Positions 11,259 to 19,827 of a stretch of DNA of 64,000 nt are shown here, in pieces. The notes under the pieces are model-generated. The model was not told the origin of the DNA. It did no database searches and worked only from the letters and a program-made list of their open reading frames with translations. Every line of letters starts with the position of its first letter. Position 1 is the stretch's first letter. The stretch is from Stenotrophomonas rhizophila (GTDB lineage Bacteria; Pseudomonadota; Gammaproteobacteria; Xanthomonadales; Xanthomonadaceae), in contig NZ_JACWUO010000001.1 of NCBI RefSeq assembly GCF_020857975.1, forward strand, positions 124,001 to 188,000, written 5' to 3'. A program made the translations under genes and the position numbers.

Positions 11259-12416
11259 TCAAGACTGGACTTTCCAGATGTGGCCGGCGGGATCCATTTC
11301 CGCCGTCTGCATCTGGGGCGAGCGCCAACCAAAGCCGCACACTGCTAGGGGGCCTTCCCGCATTGGCTCAAGCCCGAGCAGCCGCTCCGCCTCCTCCTCG
11401 TTGATGGCGGCAGTGACAAAAGCGCCCAGGCCATGGGCGGTAGCCTGCGTATAGATGGCTTGCGAAATGTGCCCCGCATCGAGCACTACCGCGCGATACG
11501 CCTTGGCATGGTTCCGGTACTTCCAGAAGTTGCGTTCAAAGCGGCAAACAAGAATGACCAGCGCATGTGCGTCTGCGAACCAATACTGACCTGACAGCAA
11601 ACGACGGGAGAATGTCGACTCCGGCTGCGACGGCAACCGGGCCAATTCATGCGCGACCGGGTGATAGTGATAGACGCCAGCTTCCAGGCCCTCGATCCGC
11701 TGGGCGACAACATACGCCTCAATGGGATGCAGCCCACCTGCGGACGGCACGTTTTTCTTCAGGAACCGCACGCCGGGTTCCGGGTCGACATGCGAGGTCG
11801 CCGCTAAGACCTCCCCCAACATTTCCGCGAGCACCTCCAGTGGCACTTTCCTAGATGTATCAAAGTTCCTGCAGGTGGTCCGGCGCATGAGTAGTTCACC
11901 CGTGCGGGAACTATCTGTCCTGGGCAACGCGACGGCGCCTGGACTACGAGGCAGTGTTTCTGCCGGGGGCGCGCCCAGATGGCGCACCAGGTCCTGCGCT
12001 GTAACCATCTGGTTCCGCTCCATCTCCGACACGCTGTCTACCCCGGACCAACGGGAAAGTCGGTGGAACAGCGCACCCAGCGGCCACCAGTGGGACGCCC
12101 TCAACGTAGCGTCCGCGGCCGCGTGGGAGGCGTGCTCGGTCGCATCGCTCACAAGTACACCTTCCACTATCAGGCGCATCACCCGGTCACGGTGAACGGG
12201 CGAGGCCGGCAGGTCTTGCCAAGATTCGGCGCTGCAGGACAACAGCGTGGCCGCTTCGTCAGGAGAAACCGGGACAGGCCCATCCAGATGGGCCGCCAAT
12301 GCAACCACACTGTGCTCATAGTGCAAGCCATTCCCCCCTGCCAACAGATCCTCCAGACGGAACTGGGCGTGCTCCCGGGGCTGAAGGAACAGCACATGGC
12401 ATCGACGAAATTTCAT
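11259..12416 (-). CDS. SagB-related FMN dehydrogenase (putative peptide maturation dehydrogenase)
   Basis: 385 residues. The C-terminal half (about 180-385) is a nitroreductase/SagB-type FMN oxidoreductase: RRTTCRNFDTSRKVPLEVLAEML, PSAGGLHPIEAYVVA, GVYHYHPVAHELARL, then AVVLDAGHISQAIYTQATAHGLG and the flavin-end GLEPMREGPLAVCGFG. SagB enzymes oxidise azolines to azoles in RiPPs; no YcaO cyclodehydratase is present, so the substrate differs or is supplied in trans. The N-terminal 150 residues have no motif I know. The ATG at 12416 (MKFRRCHVLF) is preferred over in-frame upstream codons. It is divergent from precursor B and convergent with precursor A. Confidence 0.83.
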   Translation of the reverse strand: MKFRRCHVLFLQPREHAQFRLEDLLAGGNGLHYEHSVVALAAHLDGPVPVSPDEAATLLSCSAESWQDLPASPVHRDRVMRLIVEGVLVSDATEHASHAAADATLRASHWWPLGALFHRLSRWSGVDSVSEMERNQMVTAQDLVRHLGAPPAETLPRSPGAVALPRTDSSRTGELLMRRTTCRNFDTSRKVPLEVLAEMLGEVLAATSHVDPEPGVRFLKKNVPSAGGLHPIEAYVVAQRIEGLEAGVYHYHPVAHELARLPSQPESTFSRRLLSGQYWFADAHALVILVCRFERNFWKYRNHAKAYRAVVLDAGHISQAIYTQATAHGLGAFVTAAINEEEAERLLGLEPMREGPLAVCGFGWRSPQMQTAEMDPAGHIWKVQS

Positions 12417-12553
12417 GGCGAAGTTCTTTGATCCATCGGGGTGCCTCACTATAGCCGGCAGGCATTTGGCCTGCACGTGTCCGGCTGCGGCCTAAATGTA
12501 GCGCCCCAATCGCCGATATCATTTAGCCACCCTCCAATTCCGGGCCTTTTAGA
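12417..12553. promoter_or_regulatory. Divergent control region of the dehydrogenase and precursor B
   Basis: 137 bp between two divergent starts, holding both promoters by position. It contains a hairpin made of GCAGGC and GCCTGC around 12459-12475 and a short AT-rich tract (GATATCATTT) near 12526. I see no clear -35/-10 pair. Confidence 0.4.
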
Positions 12554-12856
12554 ATGACTTCGACGAACACCCCTCTTCCAGCGGAAACCGTCCAGCGTCT
12601 GGTTGAACTCCTGATCAGGGATGATTCCTTCCGGGAGGCGTTCTCTGCCAATCCTTCGCAGGCCCTGACGACCCTCGGTGTGGATGAAGAAGCCACCCGG
12701 GCATGCTGCAACCCGATTGCCAATCTCGCGACGAAAGAAGAGTTCGAGGCACTGCGTGAAAAGCTCACCAAGCACCTTCAGATCAACGCAGCGTTCCGCG
12801 TCGTTTTCTGCTTCGAGGCCGGTCGCGCGGCATCCCAGCTGGACGGTGATGCCTGA
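12554..12856 (+). CDS. NHLP-like RiPP precursor peptide B
   Basis: A 100-residue paralogue of precursor A. Residues 16-43 are the leader-like block (LVELLIRDDSFREAFSANP then QALTTLG). It then has a double cysteine (Cys51-Cys52, RACCNPIANLATKEE) and the C-terminal VVFCFEAGR with Cys86. Compared with A it has two more cysteines and lacks about 14 N-terminal residues. The LATKEE and VVFxFExGR blocks keep the same order and nearly the same spacing, so these are the conserved functional parts. It ends 6 bp before the stop of the convergent cyclase gene. Confidence 0.8.
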   Translation: MTSTNTPLPAETVQRLVELLIRDDSFREAFSANPSQALTTLGVDEEATRACCNPIANLATKEEFEALREKLTKHLQINAAFRVVFCFEAGRAASQLDGDA

Positions 12857-12862
12857 TGCCAG

Positions 12863-15358
12863 CTAGGGAACAGCGGCACCTTGGGTGGCGCTGTTCTGCA
12901 ACCGCCTCGCATCATCCAAATTGAGTGATTGCAGAACGTAGCTGCTGAGTTCCTCGGCATACGCCCGACCCCGCTGCCGCTCCAGCCAGTCGCGCTCCTG
13001 CTTCTGCCCCGCCTCGTCTTCGAGTGCCTCGTATGCATCGTGAAGCATGACGTGGACCTGGTAGAGTTCATCGCCGTTGACGAACGGTTCAAGCAACTTC
13101 AACGCGTTCTGCGGCTGACCGACCTCGATCTCCAACGCACTCTGCACGAGTGCCCAGAGCTGGCGGGCGCGTGGTTCGTCGTCCTTCTGCGTCAGTGCTT
13201 TCAACACACCCGCCCTGGCCCTGACAGTCCCCGAATGACCGGCGCGCACCGTCTGGTACGCCGTCGCAAGGATGAATAGCGCGCTTTCCCTTCGCGAGGC
13301 AGCATCCTGCTGCTCGGCCTTCTTCAACGACACATCCAGAATGGTCGCGTATGAGGTCCTTGGCGTTGGATTTCCGCTCAACCTCTGCTGATGCAGCGCG
13401 ATGACGTCCAGTACGCGGCAGACATCTGCGACATCGACGCATTCGGCCTTGGCGCGTTCGATCAGTGCGCTTGCTTCGCCGAACCTGCCTTGGTCAACGA
13501 GTGAGCTGGAACGTTCGATCTGCTCACCTGGGCCGCGCAGCGTCCTGTGTGCAAAGATTGCTTCAGATGCTTCATAGTCCTTTGCAGCTGCAAGGCTTAG
13601 CGCCAACCATACGTCGCTTGCGCCCTGATCAAGTGCCGCGGCTTCCTTGAACATGCGTTGCGCTTGCCCGGCGTCAGCCACGGCAAGGTGGATGCGTCCG
13701 ATGTAGTTCTGCGCGAACGCCCTGTGCGGATTCTGGGGAAGCAAAAGCGGGCGCGCCGCGACCAGCGCCGCGTCATACTTCCCCATCCCGTAAAGCGCAC
13801 TCGAGTAATTCATGTGCCCGGCGGGATCGTCGGGATACAGCTCCGTCATCATCCGCCATTGTTCGGCTACCGCGGGCATGGCCGCGCCCCCGAACTGCGC
13901 ACCCCACGCCTGCAGATACAGCCGCTCACGCGGTGTGAGCCGGTCGCGAAGGCCGTAGGCAATGTCGTACAAGCGAAGCGCTTCTTCAAGGTCTCCCTGC
14001 CCATGACGGATGCGCATCATGCCTATATAGGCGAACGCGAAACCAGGGTCGACGGCGGCGGCTTGCTTGAAGAACATAAGGGCGCTATCAAAGTCCTGGC
14101 TGTAGAGCGCGGCCAATCCCTTCGCGTAAGCATGCAGGGCATCGATGCTGGACGTTGCGACCTTGGGCAATGGCACCGAATCGCGTGAAATGTCCTTCAT
14201 CGCCTCACCGAGGTCGTCTCGCAGTGCGGCAACGACCTGGTCGGCGGAGGTCAATACGGACTCCATTCCACGGCCGTCGGCCGAGTGCGAATAGACGGCG
14301 TTGCCATTGGCGGGGTCGATCACCTCAACGGTCACACGCAGCTTGCCGTTGATCTCCAGCACCGATGGCATGATCACCGCTCGAGCACCATCGCGCATCG
14401 CTACTTCGATCGCCGTTCGTCGGTCCAGGATGGCCTCGCCCGGTTGGCGCATCATCGCCAGCGTCTCGCGAACCTTGATATCGCTGAGTACATTGACGTG
14501 CTTGGACTGCCCCAGGCTGATCCTGAATGCTTGGTCCAGGCTGTCGTCAAGTAGTGGTTCACCCGTCAGGTTGCGCACGTCTCCAAGCACCACCCAATCG
14601 CGCTCCGCAAACGCAATGGCGGGCGCTGGACGAAGCAGCAGCCAACCACCAACGGCCAGGCTTGCCAATACCAGCGCTTCGGCCGCCAGTGCAGCGGGTT
14701 GGCGCCAAAGCGGAATGTCACGGCGTGCCTTGGCCGACCCACGTGGCGTGCGAAGCGGAGCCGAGCCGATCTCTCCCACTTCGTATACTTCCTGCGTGGT
14801 GGGGATGCCTTTGAACCGCCAGCGTCCGTGCGATTTCCACACCAGCCGCTCTGCGCGCTCGCCCAACGCAGAAGTAGCGCGGTGGGTCAGCGATTCGGCC
14901 ACGGCTGAAAGCAGAATCTGTCCCGGCCGTGCGAGCATCATCAACCGCGCAGCCATCGGCTTGGCCAGCCCCTCTACTTCGAGCGACTTGGCCCCAGCTT
15001 TCACTGCTTCAGCGCTGTTTTCCCAAGTCAGCACTTCTCCCACATGCAGACCGGAACGGGCGCGGAGTTCAAGATTCTGCTGTTTGCTCAGGCGCTTCAG
15101 TTCGCGCTGGTATTCCAGCGCAAAACCCAACCCGTCGATGGCGCGCTCGAACAACAGAAACAACCCATCGGAACGATCGATCAGCCGCCCGTTCCATTGC
15201 TGCTGCAGAGTCAGCACCAGCCGGTCGTGCTGCTGGAACAGTTCGGCCGCAGCGGCGTCGCCGATGCGCTCGACCAGGATCAACGAATCGCACAGGTCGG
15301 TGAACAACAGCGCCCGCATCTGCGGGGCCTGGGTCGACGTTCCGTTGTCGCCGTTCAT
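12863..15358 (-). CDS. Class III nucleotide cyclase with TM helix and TPRs (putative peptide modification system cyclase)
   Basis: 831 residues. A class III cyclase domain (about 10-195) begins LLFTDLCDSL (metal Asp21) with a second acidic site at Asp64 (DRSDGLFLLF) and PMAARL (Arg138). One membrane helix lies near 222-244 (AALAAEALVLASLAVGGWLLL). The rest has a domain resembling TolB-N/periplasmic adenylate-cyclase-associated regions and then TPR-type helical repeats (from about 385). RefSeq-type naming links this family to the modified-peptide and SagB-like families. Its arrangement with the upstream GGDEF gene matches Xanthomonas campestris XC_0250/XC_0249, reported to make and sense cGMP. 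The transition-state Asn appears replaced by Pro134. Confidence 0.83.
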   Translation of the reverse strand: MNGDNGTSTQAPQMRALLFTDLCDSLILVERIGDAAAAELFQQHDRLVLTLQQQWNGRLIDRSDGLFLLFERAIDGLGFALEYQRELKRLSKQQNLELRARSGLHVGEVLTWENSAEAVKAGAKSLEVEGLAKPMAARLMMLARPGQILLSAVAESLTHRATSALGERAERLVWKSHGRWRFKGIPTTQEVYEVGEIGSAPLRTPRGSAKARRDIPLWRQPAALAAEALVLASLAVGGWLLLRPAPAIAFAERDWVVLGDVRNLTGEPLLDDSLDQAFRISLGQSKHVNVLSDIKVRETLAMMRQPGEAILDRRTAIEVAMRDGARAVIMPSVLEINGKLRVTVEVIDPANGNAVYSHSADGRGMESVLTSADQVVAALRDDLGEAMKDISRDSVPLPKVATSSIDALHAYAKGLAALYSQDFDSALMFFKQAAAVDPGFAFAYIGMMRIRHGQGDLEEALRLYDIAYGLRDRLTPRERLYLQAWGAQFGGAAMPAVAEQWRMMTELYPDDPAGHMNYSSALYGMGKYDAALVAARPLLLPQNPHRAFAQNYIGRIHLAVADAGQAQRMFKEAAALDQGASDVWLALSLAAAKDYEASEAIFAHRTLRGPGEQIERSSSLVDQGRFGEASALIERAKAECVDVADVCRVLDVIALHQQRLSGNPTPRTSYATILDVSLKKAEQQDAASRRESALFILATAYQTVRAGHSGTVRARAGVLKALTQKDDEPRARQLWALVQSALEIEVGQPQNALKLLEPFVNGDELYQVHVMLHDAYEALEDEAGQKQERDWLERQRGRAYAEELSSYVLQSLNLDDARRLQNSATQGAAVP

Positions 15359-15373
15359 ACGGTTGATTTCCGG

Positions 15374-16417
15374 TCAGGGTGTGGCGGTCGCGGCACGCGA
15401 CCAGTGCAGCCGGTTGCCGCCCAGGCGCTTGGCCTGGTACAGCGCGTTGTCGGCGCGGGCGTACCATTCGCTCCAGTCGGTATGCGGGTCCAGCAGGCTG
15501 ACCCCGATGCTGATCGGGCACATGTGCGGCAGACCATGGGCGCGGTCCATCAGGCCGTGCACGGCGCTCTGGATGAACTCGGCGGCATGCTGCAGGCTGT
15601 CGGCGTCGGCGGCGCGCAACAGCAGGCAGAACTCGTCGCCGCCCAGCCGGCAGGCCAGGTCGGCCTCGGTGGCCACCGAGCGCAGGATATTGGCCACGCT
15701 CTGCAGCACCCGGTCGCCGGCCTGGTGGCCGTGTTCGTCGTTGACCTGCTTGAAGCGGTCGCAGTCGATCAGCAACAGGCCCTGCGGCGGGCCGTCCTGG
15801 TGGGCGCGGCATTCCTGCAGGTACAGCGCCAGCCCGCGGCGGTTGTGCAGGCCGGTCAGCTCGTCGGTACGCACCAGCTCGCGGGTATGGGTGAGCTGGT
15901 GGGTGGTGACGTACAGATTGTCCAGCGCGGTTTCCAGGTCGTGGTTGCGCCGGCGCAGCTGGCGGATCAAAACCTGTTCGTTGCTGACCACGCGCATGAT
16001 CGTACGCCGCAGGAAATAGGCGATCAGGCCGGGGTCGCGCTCGACCAGGCGCTGGAAATCGCCGTTGTCCAGCTCCAGCACCACGCTGTCGGCCACCGCG
16101 CGCGCATCGGCACTGCGCGGATGGTCGCCGATCAGCAGGCCCAGTTCGCCGAAGAACTCGTTGGCGCCCAGGGTCTTGACCAGCAGGTCTTCACCGAAGT
16201 CCAGTTCGATTGCCCCGCTGACGATCACATACATGGTGTCGCCGGGATGGCCACGGCGGAACAGATGGTCGCCCTCGGGCAATCGGCGCTGCTGGCCGAA
16301 CTGTGCGAACAGGGCGAACTCGCCTGGGCTCAGGACGGCGTGCACGATCTCAGCCATCGCGGTCTGGGCGATGCCTGCTTCCTGTTCGCACACATTCGCT
16401 GCAACCTTGCCGGTCAT
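15374..16417 (-). CDS. cNMP-binding diguanylate cyclase (XC_0249-like)
   Basis: About 347 residues. An N-terminal cyclic-nucleotide-binding domain (about 30-145) has the phosphate-binding cassette FFGELGLLIGDHPRSADARA. A short coiled segment follows, then a GGDEF domain with intact RLGGDEF (about 257-263) and DELTGLHNRRGL, so it should make c-di-GMP. The position of the inhibitory I-site (RxxD five residues upstream) reads TEAD, so product inhibition is probably lost. It lies 15 bp upstream of the nucleotide cyclase, clearly one transcript. The start is uncertain: GTG 16468, ATG 16417 and ATG 16357 are all in frame; 16417 is chosen for its upstream GGG-rich spacer. Confidence 0.88.
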   Translation of the reverse strand: MTGKVAANVCEQEAGIAQTAMAEIVHAVLSPGEFALFAQFGQQRRLPEGDHLFRRGHPGDTMYVIVSGAIELDFGEDLLVKTLGANEFFGELGLLIGDHPRSADARAVADSVVLELDNGDFQRLVERDPGLIAYFLRRTIMRVVSNEQVLIRQLRRRNHDLETALDNLYVTTHQLTHTRELVRTDELTGLHNRRGLALYLQECRAHQDGPPQGLLLIDCDRFKQVNDEHGHQAGDRVLQSVANILRSVATEADLACRLGGDEFCLLLRAADADSLQHAAEFIQSAVHGLMDRAHGLPHMCPISIGVSLLDPHTDWSEWYARADNALYQAKRLGGNRLHWSRAATATP

Positions 16418-16616
16418 CCCGTGCACCCGCTTCCCAGCGTTCCCCCGGTTAGCCGAAGAGGATACCACCCCTAAAAACTGTGCGCTTCATCCCACTTTTG
16501 AATATGGGCGCCGATCTTCCGTCGACGGCACCCGGCCATTCCCTTGGCACAACGCACTTTACCGCCGGATCCGGCCGTATGCCCCCCACTGGCACGCCCG
16601 GACCCGGCCCGGCGCC

Positions 16617-16643
16617 GGGCGGCGGCCCTCCCAGCCGCCGCCC
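16617..16643. terminator. Hairpin after aceA
   Basis: A perfect 10-bp stem GGGCGGCGGC/GCCGCCGCCC with a 7-base loop, 30 bp past the aceA stop (minus strand). There is no T-run, so it may be Rho-assisted or only protect the transcript end. Confidence 0.5.
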
Positions 16644-16672
16644 GCCGCCCAGCCGGGTAGACCGCGCCGGGC

Positions 16673-17965
16673 TCAGGCCGCCCGCTCGGCGTTGAACTGC
16701 TCCTCCTCGGTGGACCCGCTCAGCGCGGTGGTCGAGGACTGGCCCTGCTGGATGGCCTGGGTGACCGCGTCGAAGTAACCGGTGCCGACCTCGCGCTGGT
16801 GCTTGACCGCGGTGAAGCCACGGTCGGCGGCGGCGAACTCGGCTTCCTGCAGCTCCACGAAGGCGCTCATCTGGCGGCGGGCGTAGCCGTGGGCCAGGTT
16901 GAACATGGAATAGTTCAGGGCGTGGAAGCCGGCCAGGGTGATGAACTGGAACTTGTAGCCGTACTTGGCGATTTCCTTCTGGAAGGTGGCGATGGTGGCG
17001 TCGTCCAGGTTCTTCTTCCAGTTGAAGCTGGGCGAGCAGTTGTAGGCCAGCAGCTTGCCCGGGAATTTGGCGTGGATGGCCTCGGCGAACTGGCGGGCGA
17101 ACTCCAGGTCCGGCTTGCCGGTCTCGCACCAGATCAGGTCGGCATAGGGCGCATACGCCAGGCCGCGGCTGATCGCCTGGTCCAGGCCGTTGCGGGTTTT
17201 GTAGAAGCCTTCCACGGTGCGCTCGCCGGTGGTGAACGGCTGGTCGTTGGCGTCCACATCGCTGGTCAGCAGGTCGGCGGCCTCGGCATCGGTACGCGCC
17301 ACCAGCAGGGTCGGCACGCCCAGCACGTCGGCGGCCAGGCGCGCGGCGTTGAGCTTTTCGATCGCCTCGCGGGTGGGCACCAGCACCTTGCCGCCCATGT
17401 GCCCGCACTTCTTCACCGAGGCCAGCTGGTCCTCGAAGTGCACGCCGGCCGCGCCGGCCTCGATCATCGCCTTCATCAGTTCGAAGGCGTTGAGCACACC
17501 ACCGAAACCGGCCTCGGCATCGGCCACGATCGGCTGCAGGAAGTCGATGTCGTCCTTGCCTTCTGCGTGGTGCAGCTGGTCGGCGCGCAGCAGGGTGTTG
17601 TTGATGCGCTTGACCACCGCCGGCACCGAGTCGGCCGGGTACAGCGACTGGTCCGGGTACATCTGGCCGGCCAGGTTGGCGTCGGCGGCGACCTGCCAGC
17701 CGGACAGGTAGATCGCATTCAGGCCGGCCTTGACCTGCTGCATGGCCTGGTTGCCGGTCAGCGCGCCCAGCGCGTTGACGAAGTCCTTTTCCTGCAGGTA
17801 GGTCCACAGTTTTTCCGCGCCCAGCCGCGCCAGCGAATGCTCCACGTGCACGGTGCCGCGCAGGCGCACCACGTCTTCGGCGGTGTAGTTGCGGGTGATC
17901 CCGGCCCAGCGCGGGTCGGTGTTCCATTCGTGCTGGATCTGTTCGGCGGTCGGCAGCTTGCTCAT
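16673..17965 (-). CDS. aceA: Isocitrate lyase
   Basis: 430 residues, cytoplasmic. Cleaves isocitrate to glyoxylate and succinate in the glyoxylate shunt. The catalytic loop [14 protein letters not shown] is at residues 185-198 (Cys187 is the nucleophile position), with [12 protein letters not shown] near 86, VHFEDQLAS near 175 and the typical C-terminal segment ending with [18 protein letters not shown] 17965. It is downstream of aceB, separated by 107 bp filled with three SMAG palindromes that may set the relative expression of the two genes. Confidence 0.96.
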   Translation of the reverse strand: MSKLPTAEQIQHEWNTDPRWAGITRNYTAEDVVRLRGTVHVEHSLARLGAEKLWTYLQEKDFVNALGALTGNQAMQQVKAGLNAIYLSGWQVAADANLAGQMYPDQSLYPADSVPAVVKRINNTLLRADQLHHAEGKDDIDFLQPIVADAEAGFGGVLNAFELMKAMIEAGAAGVHFEDQLASVKKCGHMGGKVLVPTREAIEKLNAARLAADVLGVPTLLVARTDAEAADLLTSDVDANDQPFTTGERTVEGFYKTRNGLDQAISRGLAYAPYADLIWCETGKPDLEFARQFAEAIHAKFPGKLLAYNCSPSFNWKKNLDDATIATFQKEIAKYGYKFQFITLAGFHALNYSMFNLAHGYARRQMSAFVELQEAEFAAADRGFTAVKHQREVGTGYFDAVTQAIQQGQSSTTALSGSTEEEQFNAERAA

Positions 17966-17991
17966 GTCGTTTCTCCAGGGGATGGGGGCAG

Positions 17992-18075
17992 GTAGAGCCG
18001 GGCTCTGCCCGGCTGATGCGGAGATGCAGCGGGGCAGAGCCCCGCTCTACGGGTTTGGGGCAGTGCCCCGCCCTA
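17992..18075. repeat. Cluster of three SMAG palindromes between aceB and aceA
   Basis: One element is in plus orientation (17992-18014, GTAGAGCCGGGCTCTGCCCG...), one is inverted (18031-18050, GGGGCAGAGCCCCGCTCTAC) and one inverted (18057-18076). The first two are a head-to-head dimer able to form a long stem. The third's GTAG (minus strand) supplies the TAG stop codon of aceB. Confidence 0.75.
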
Positions 18076-19719
18076 CGGCAGGCGGTCGTAGGCGGGCAGG
18101 GTCAGGAAATCGGTGAGCTGGTCGCGGCGGCTGAGCTCGGCCAGCAGTGCGATCGCCTCGGCGATGCGGGCACCGCCGGGCAGCGCGGCGGTATCGCCCA
18201 GCGTGGCCGGCAGCCGGGCCAGGGTGGCGTCGAGCAGGGCCAGGTCGATCGCGGTGCCGTCGTCCAGATGCTGGCCGGGCACGTGCAGCCACTGCCACAG
18301 CTGGCTGCGGCTGATCTCGGCGGTGGCCGCGTCCTCCATCAGGTGGTGGATGGGCACGCAGCCGTTGCCGTCCAGCCAGGCCGCCAAGTAGCGCACGCAG
18401 ACCTCCACGTTGCCCTGGAAACCGGCCCGGGTGATGGTGCCGGTGGGCGGGGCGATCAGCGCATCGCGGTCGGCCTGCACGTCGCGGCGCAGCACCTGGT
18501 GCTGGTTCGGGCCGGGCATGTGCTCGTCGAAGATCGCCTGCGCGATCGGGATCAGCGCCGGGTGCGCCACCCAGGTGCCGTCGTGGCCGGCGCTCACTTC
18601 GCGCAGCTTGTCCGCGCGCACCCGCGCCATCGCCTGTTCGTTGGCGGCCGCATCGTGGTTGATCGGTATCTGCGCGGCCATGCCGCCCATCGCATGGGCG
18701 CCGCGGCGGTGGCAGGTGCGGATCAGCAGTTCCGAATAGGCCTTCAGGAACGGCTGGGTCATGGTCACCTGGCCACGGTCGGGCAGCACCTTGTCGGCGT
18801 GGCGGCGGAAGGTCTTGATGTACGAGAAAATGTAGTCCCAGCGCCCGCAGTTCAGCCCGACGACGCGGTCGCGCAGGGCGTGCAGGATCTCGTCCATCTC
18901 AAACACCGCCGGCAGCGTTTCGATCAGCACGGTGACCTTGATCTGCCCGTGCGGCAGGCCGAGCATGCCCTCGATGTGCGACAGCGCGGTCTCCCACAGC
19001 GCGCCCTCTTCCATCGACTGCAGCTTGGGCAGGTAGAAGTACGGGCCGCGCTGCCGGCACATCAGGATGCGCGCGTTGTGGAAGGCGAACACCGCCGCGT
19101 CGAACAGGCCGCCGGCGATCGGCTGGCCGTCGATGCGCACATGCTTCTCATCCAGGTGCCAGCCGCGCGGGCGCACGATCAGCACCGCCTGCTCGTCGAG
19201 CGGGCGCAGCGTGTACTGCTTGCCGGGCTTCCCATCCACGGACGGGCCGGTGTAGGTCAGGTCGCCGCGCACCGCACCGATCAGGGCCTGCTGGCCGGCC
19301 AGCAGGTTGCGCCAGGCCGGGGCGGTGGAATCCTCGAAGTCGGCCATGAACACCTTGGCGCCGGAGTTCAGCGCGTTGATGACCATCTTCGGGTCGGTCG
19401 GGCCGGTGATCTCCACCCGGCGGTCCTGCAGGGCGTCGGGCAGCGGCGCCACCTTCCAGTCGTCGGCGCGGATGGCGGCGGTGTCGGCGCGGAAGTCCGG
19501 CAGGCCGCCGCCGTCGAAGAAAGCCTGGCGGGCCAGCCGCGCCTGCAGCCGGCGCTGGCGCTCCGGTTCCACCGCCCGGTGCAGCGACACCAGCAGCGCC
19601 AGTACCCCCGCCGGCAGCAGCGCGGACTGGCCGGCCAGCTGGGTGGTCAGGGCGATCCCGGGCGTGGCCCGGGCGTCGGCGGGGGTGGGCTGGGCGGTGG
19701 CGTAAGCGACGGCGGACAT
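18073..19719 (-). CDS. aceB: Malate synthase A
   Basis: 548 residues, typical of malate synthase A. Condenses glyoxylate with acetyl-CoA to malate. Visible signatures include FMADFEDSTAPAW (acid pair for Mg2+ and catalysis region), GPYFYLPKLQSMEEGALW, the substrate-binding KVTVLIETLPAVFEMDEILH and GLNCGRWDYIFSYIK, and DGTWVAHPALIPIA. It is first in the aceB-aceA pair, divergent from a LysR gene 108 bp away. The start ATG 19719 (MSAVAYATAQPTP) is the natural one. Its TAG stop lies inside a SMAG element. Confidence 0.96.
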   Translation of the reverse strand: MSAVAYATAQPTPADARATPGIALTTQLAGQSALLPAGVLALLVSLHRAVEPERQRRLQARLARQAFFDGGGLPDFRADTAAIRADDWKVAPLPDALQDRRVEITGPTDPKMVINALNSGAKVFMADFEDSTAPAWRNLLAGQQALIGAVRGDLTYTGPSVDGKPGKQYTLRPLDEQAVLIVRPRGWHLDEKHVRIDGQPIAGGLFDAAVFAFHNARILMCRQRGPYFYLPKLQSMEEGALWETALSHIEGMLGLPHGQIKVTVLIETLPAVFEMDEILHALRDRVVGLNCGRWDYIFSYIKTFRRHADKVLPDRGQVTMTQPFLKAYSELLIRTCHRRGAHAMGGMAAQIPINHDAAANEQAMARVRADKLREVSAGHDGTWVAHPALIPIAQAIFDEHMPGPNQHQVLRRDVQADRDALIAPPTGTITRAGFQGNVEVCVRYLAAWLDGNGCVPIHHLMEDAATAEISRSQLWQWLHVPGQHLDDGTAIDLALLDATLARLPATLGDTAALPGGARIAEAIALLAELSRRDQLTDFLTLPAYDRLP

Positions 19720-19800
19720 GGCGGACTCCTGCGTTGCGGTTGGACCCCACCGTGCGCCGCCCCGCCGTTATTTGACAAAGCAGTTATTGCAATGCTTTAC

Positions 19801-19815
19801 ATAAGACATGCTTAT
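19801..19815. promoter_or_regulatory. Candidate LysR-type site upstream of the LysR gene
   Basis: ATAAG-ACATG-CTTAT is an inverted repeat centred 20 bp upstream of the LysR ATG in an AT-rich patch (19765-19820) between divergent aceB and lysR. Position and symmetry suit autoregulation and control of aceB; the LysR consensus T-N11-A can be fitted. Inference only. Confidence 0.45.
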
Positions 19816-19827
19816 ACTCGTTACACC

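Noticed and set aside
11259..12416. Simple nitroreductase
   Set aside because: The N-terminal extension and position between two precursor-like genes fit the SagB-related peptide maturation group better.
18016..19827. Long 5' extension of the LysR frame into aceB
   Set aside because: Runs antisense over malate synthase; a good ATG and HTH start at 19828.
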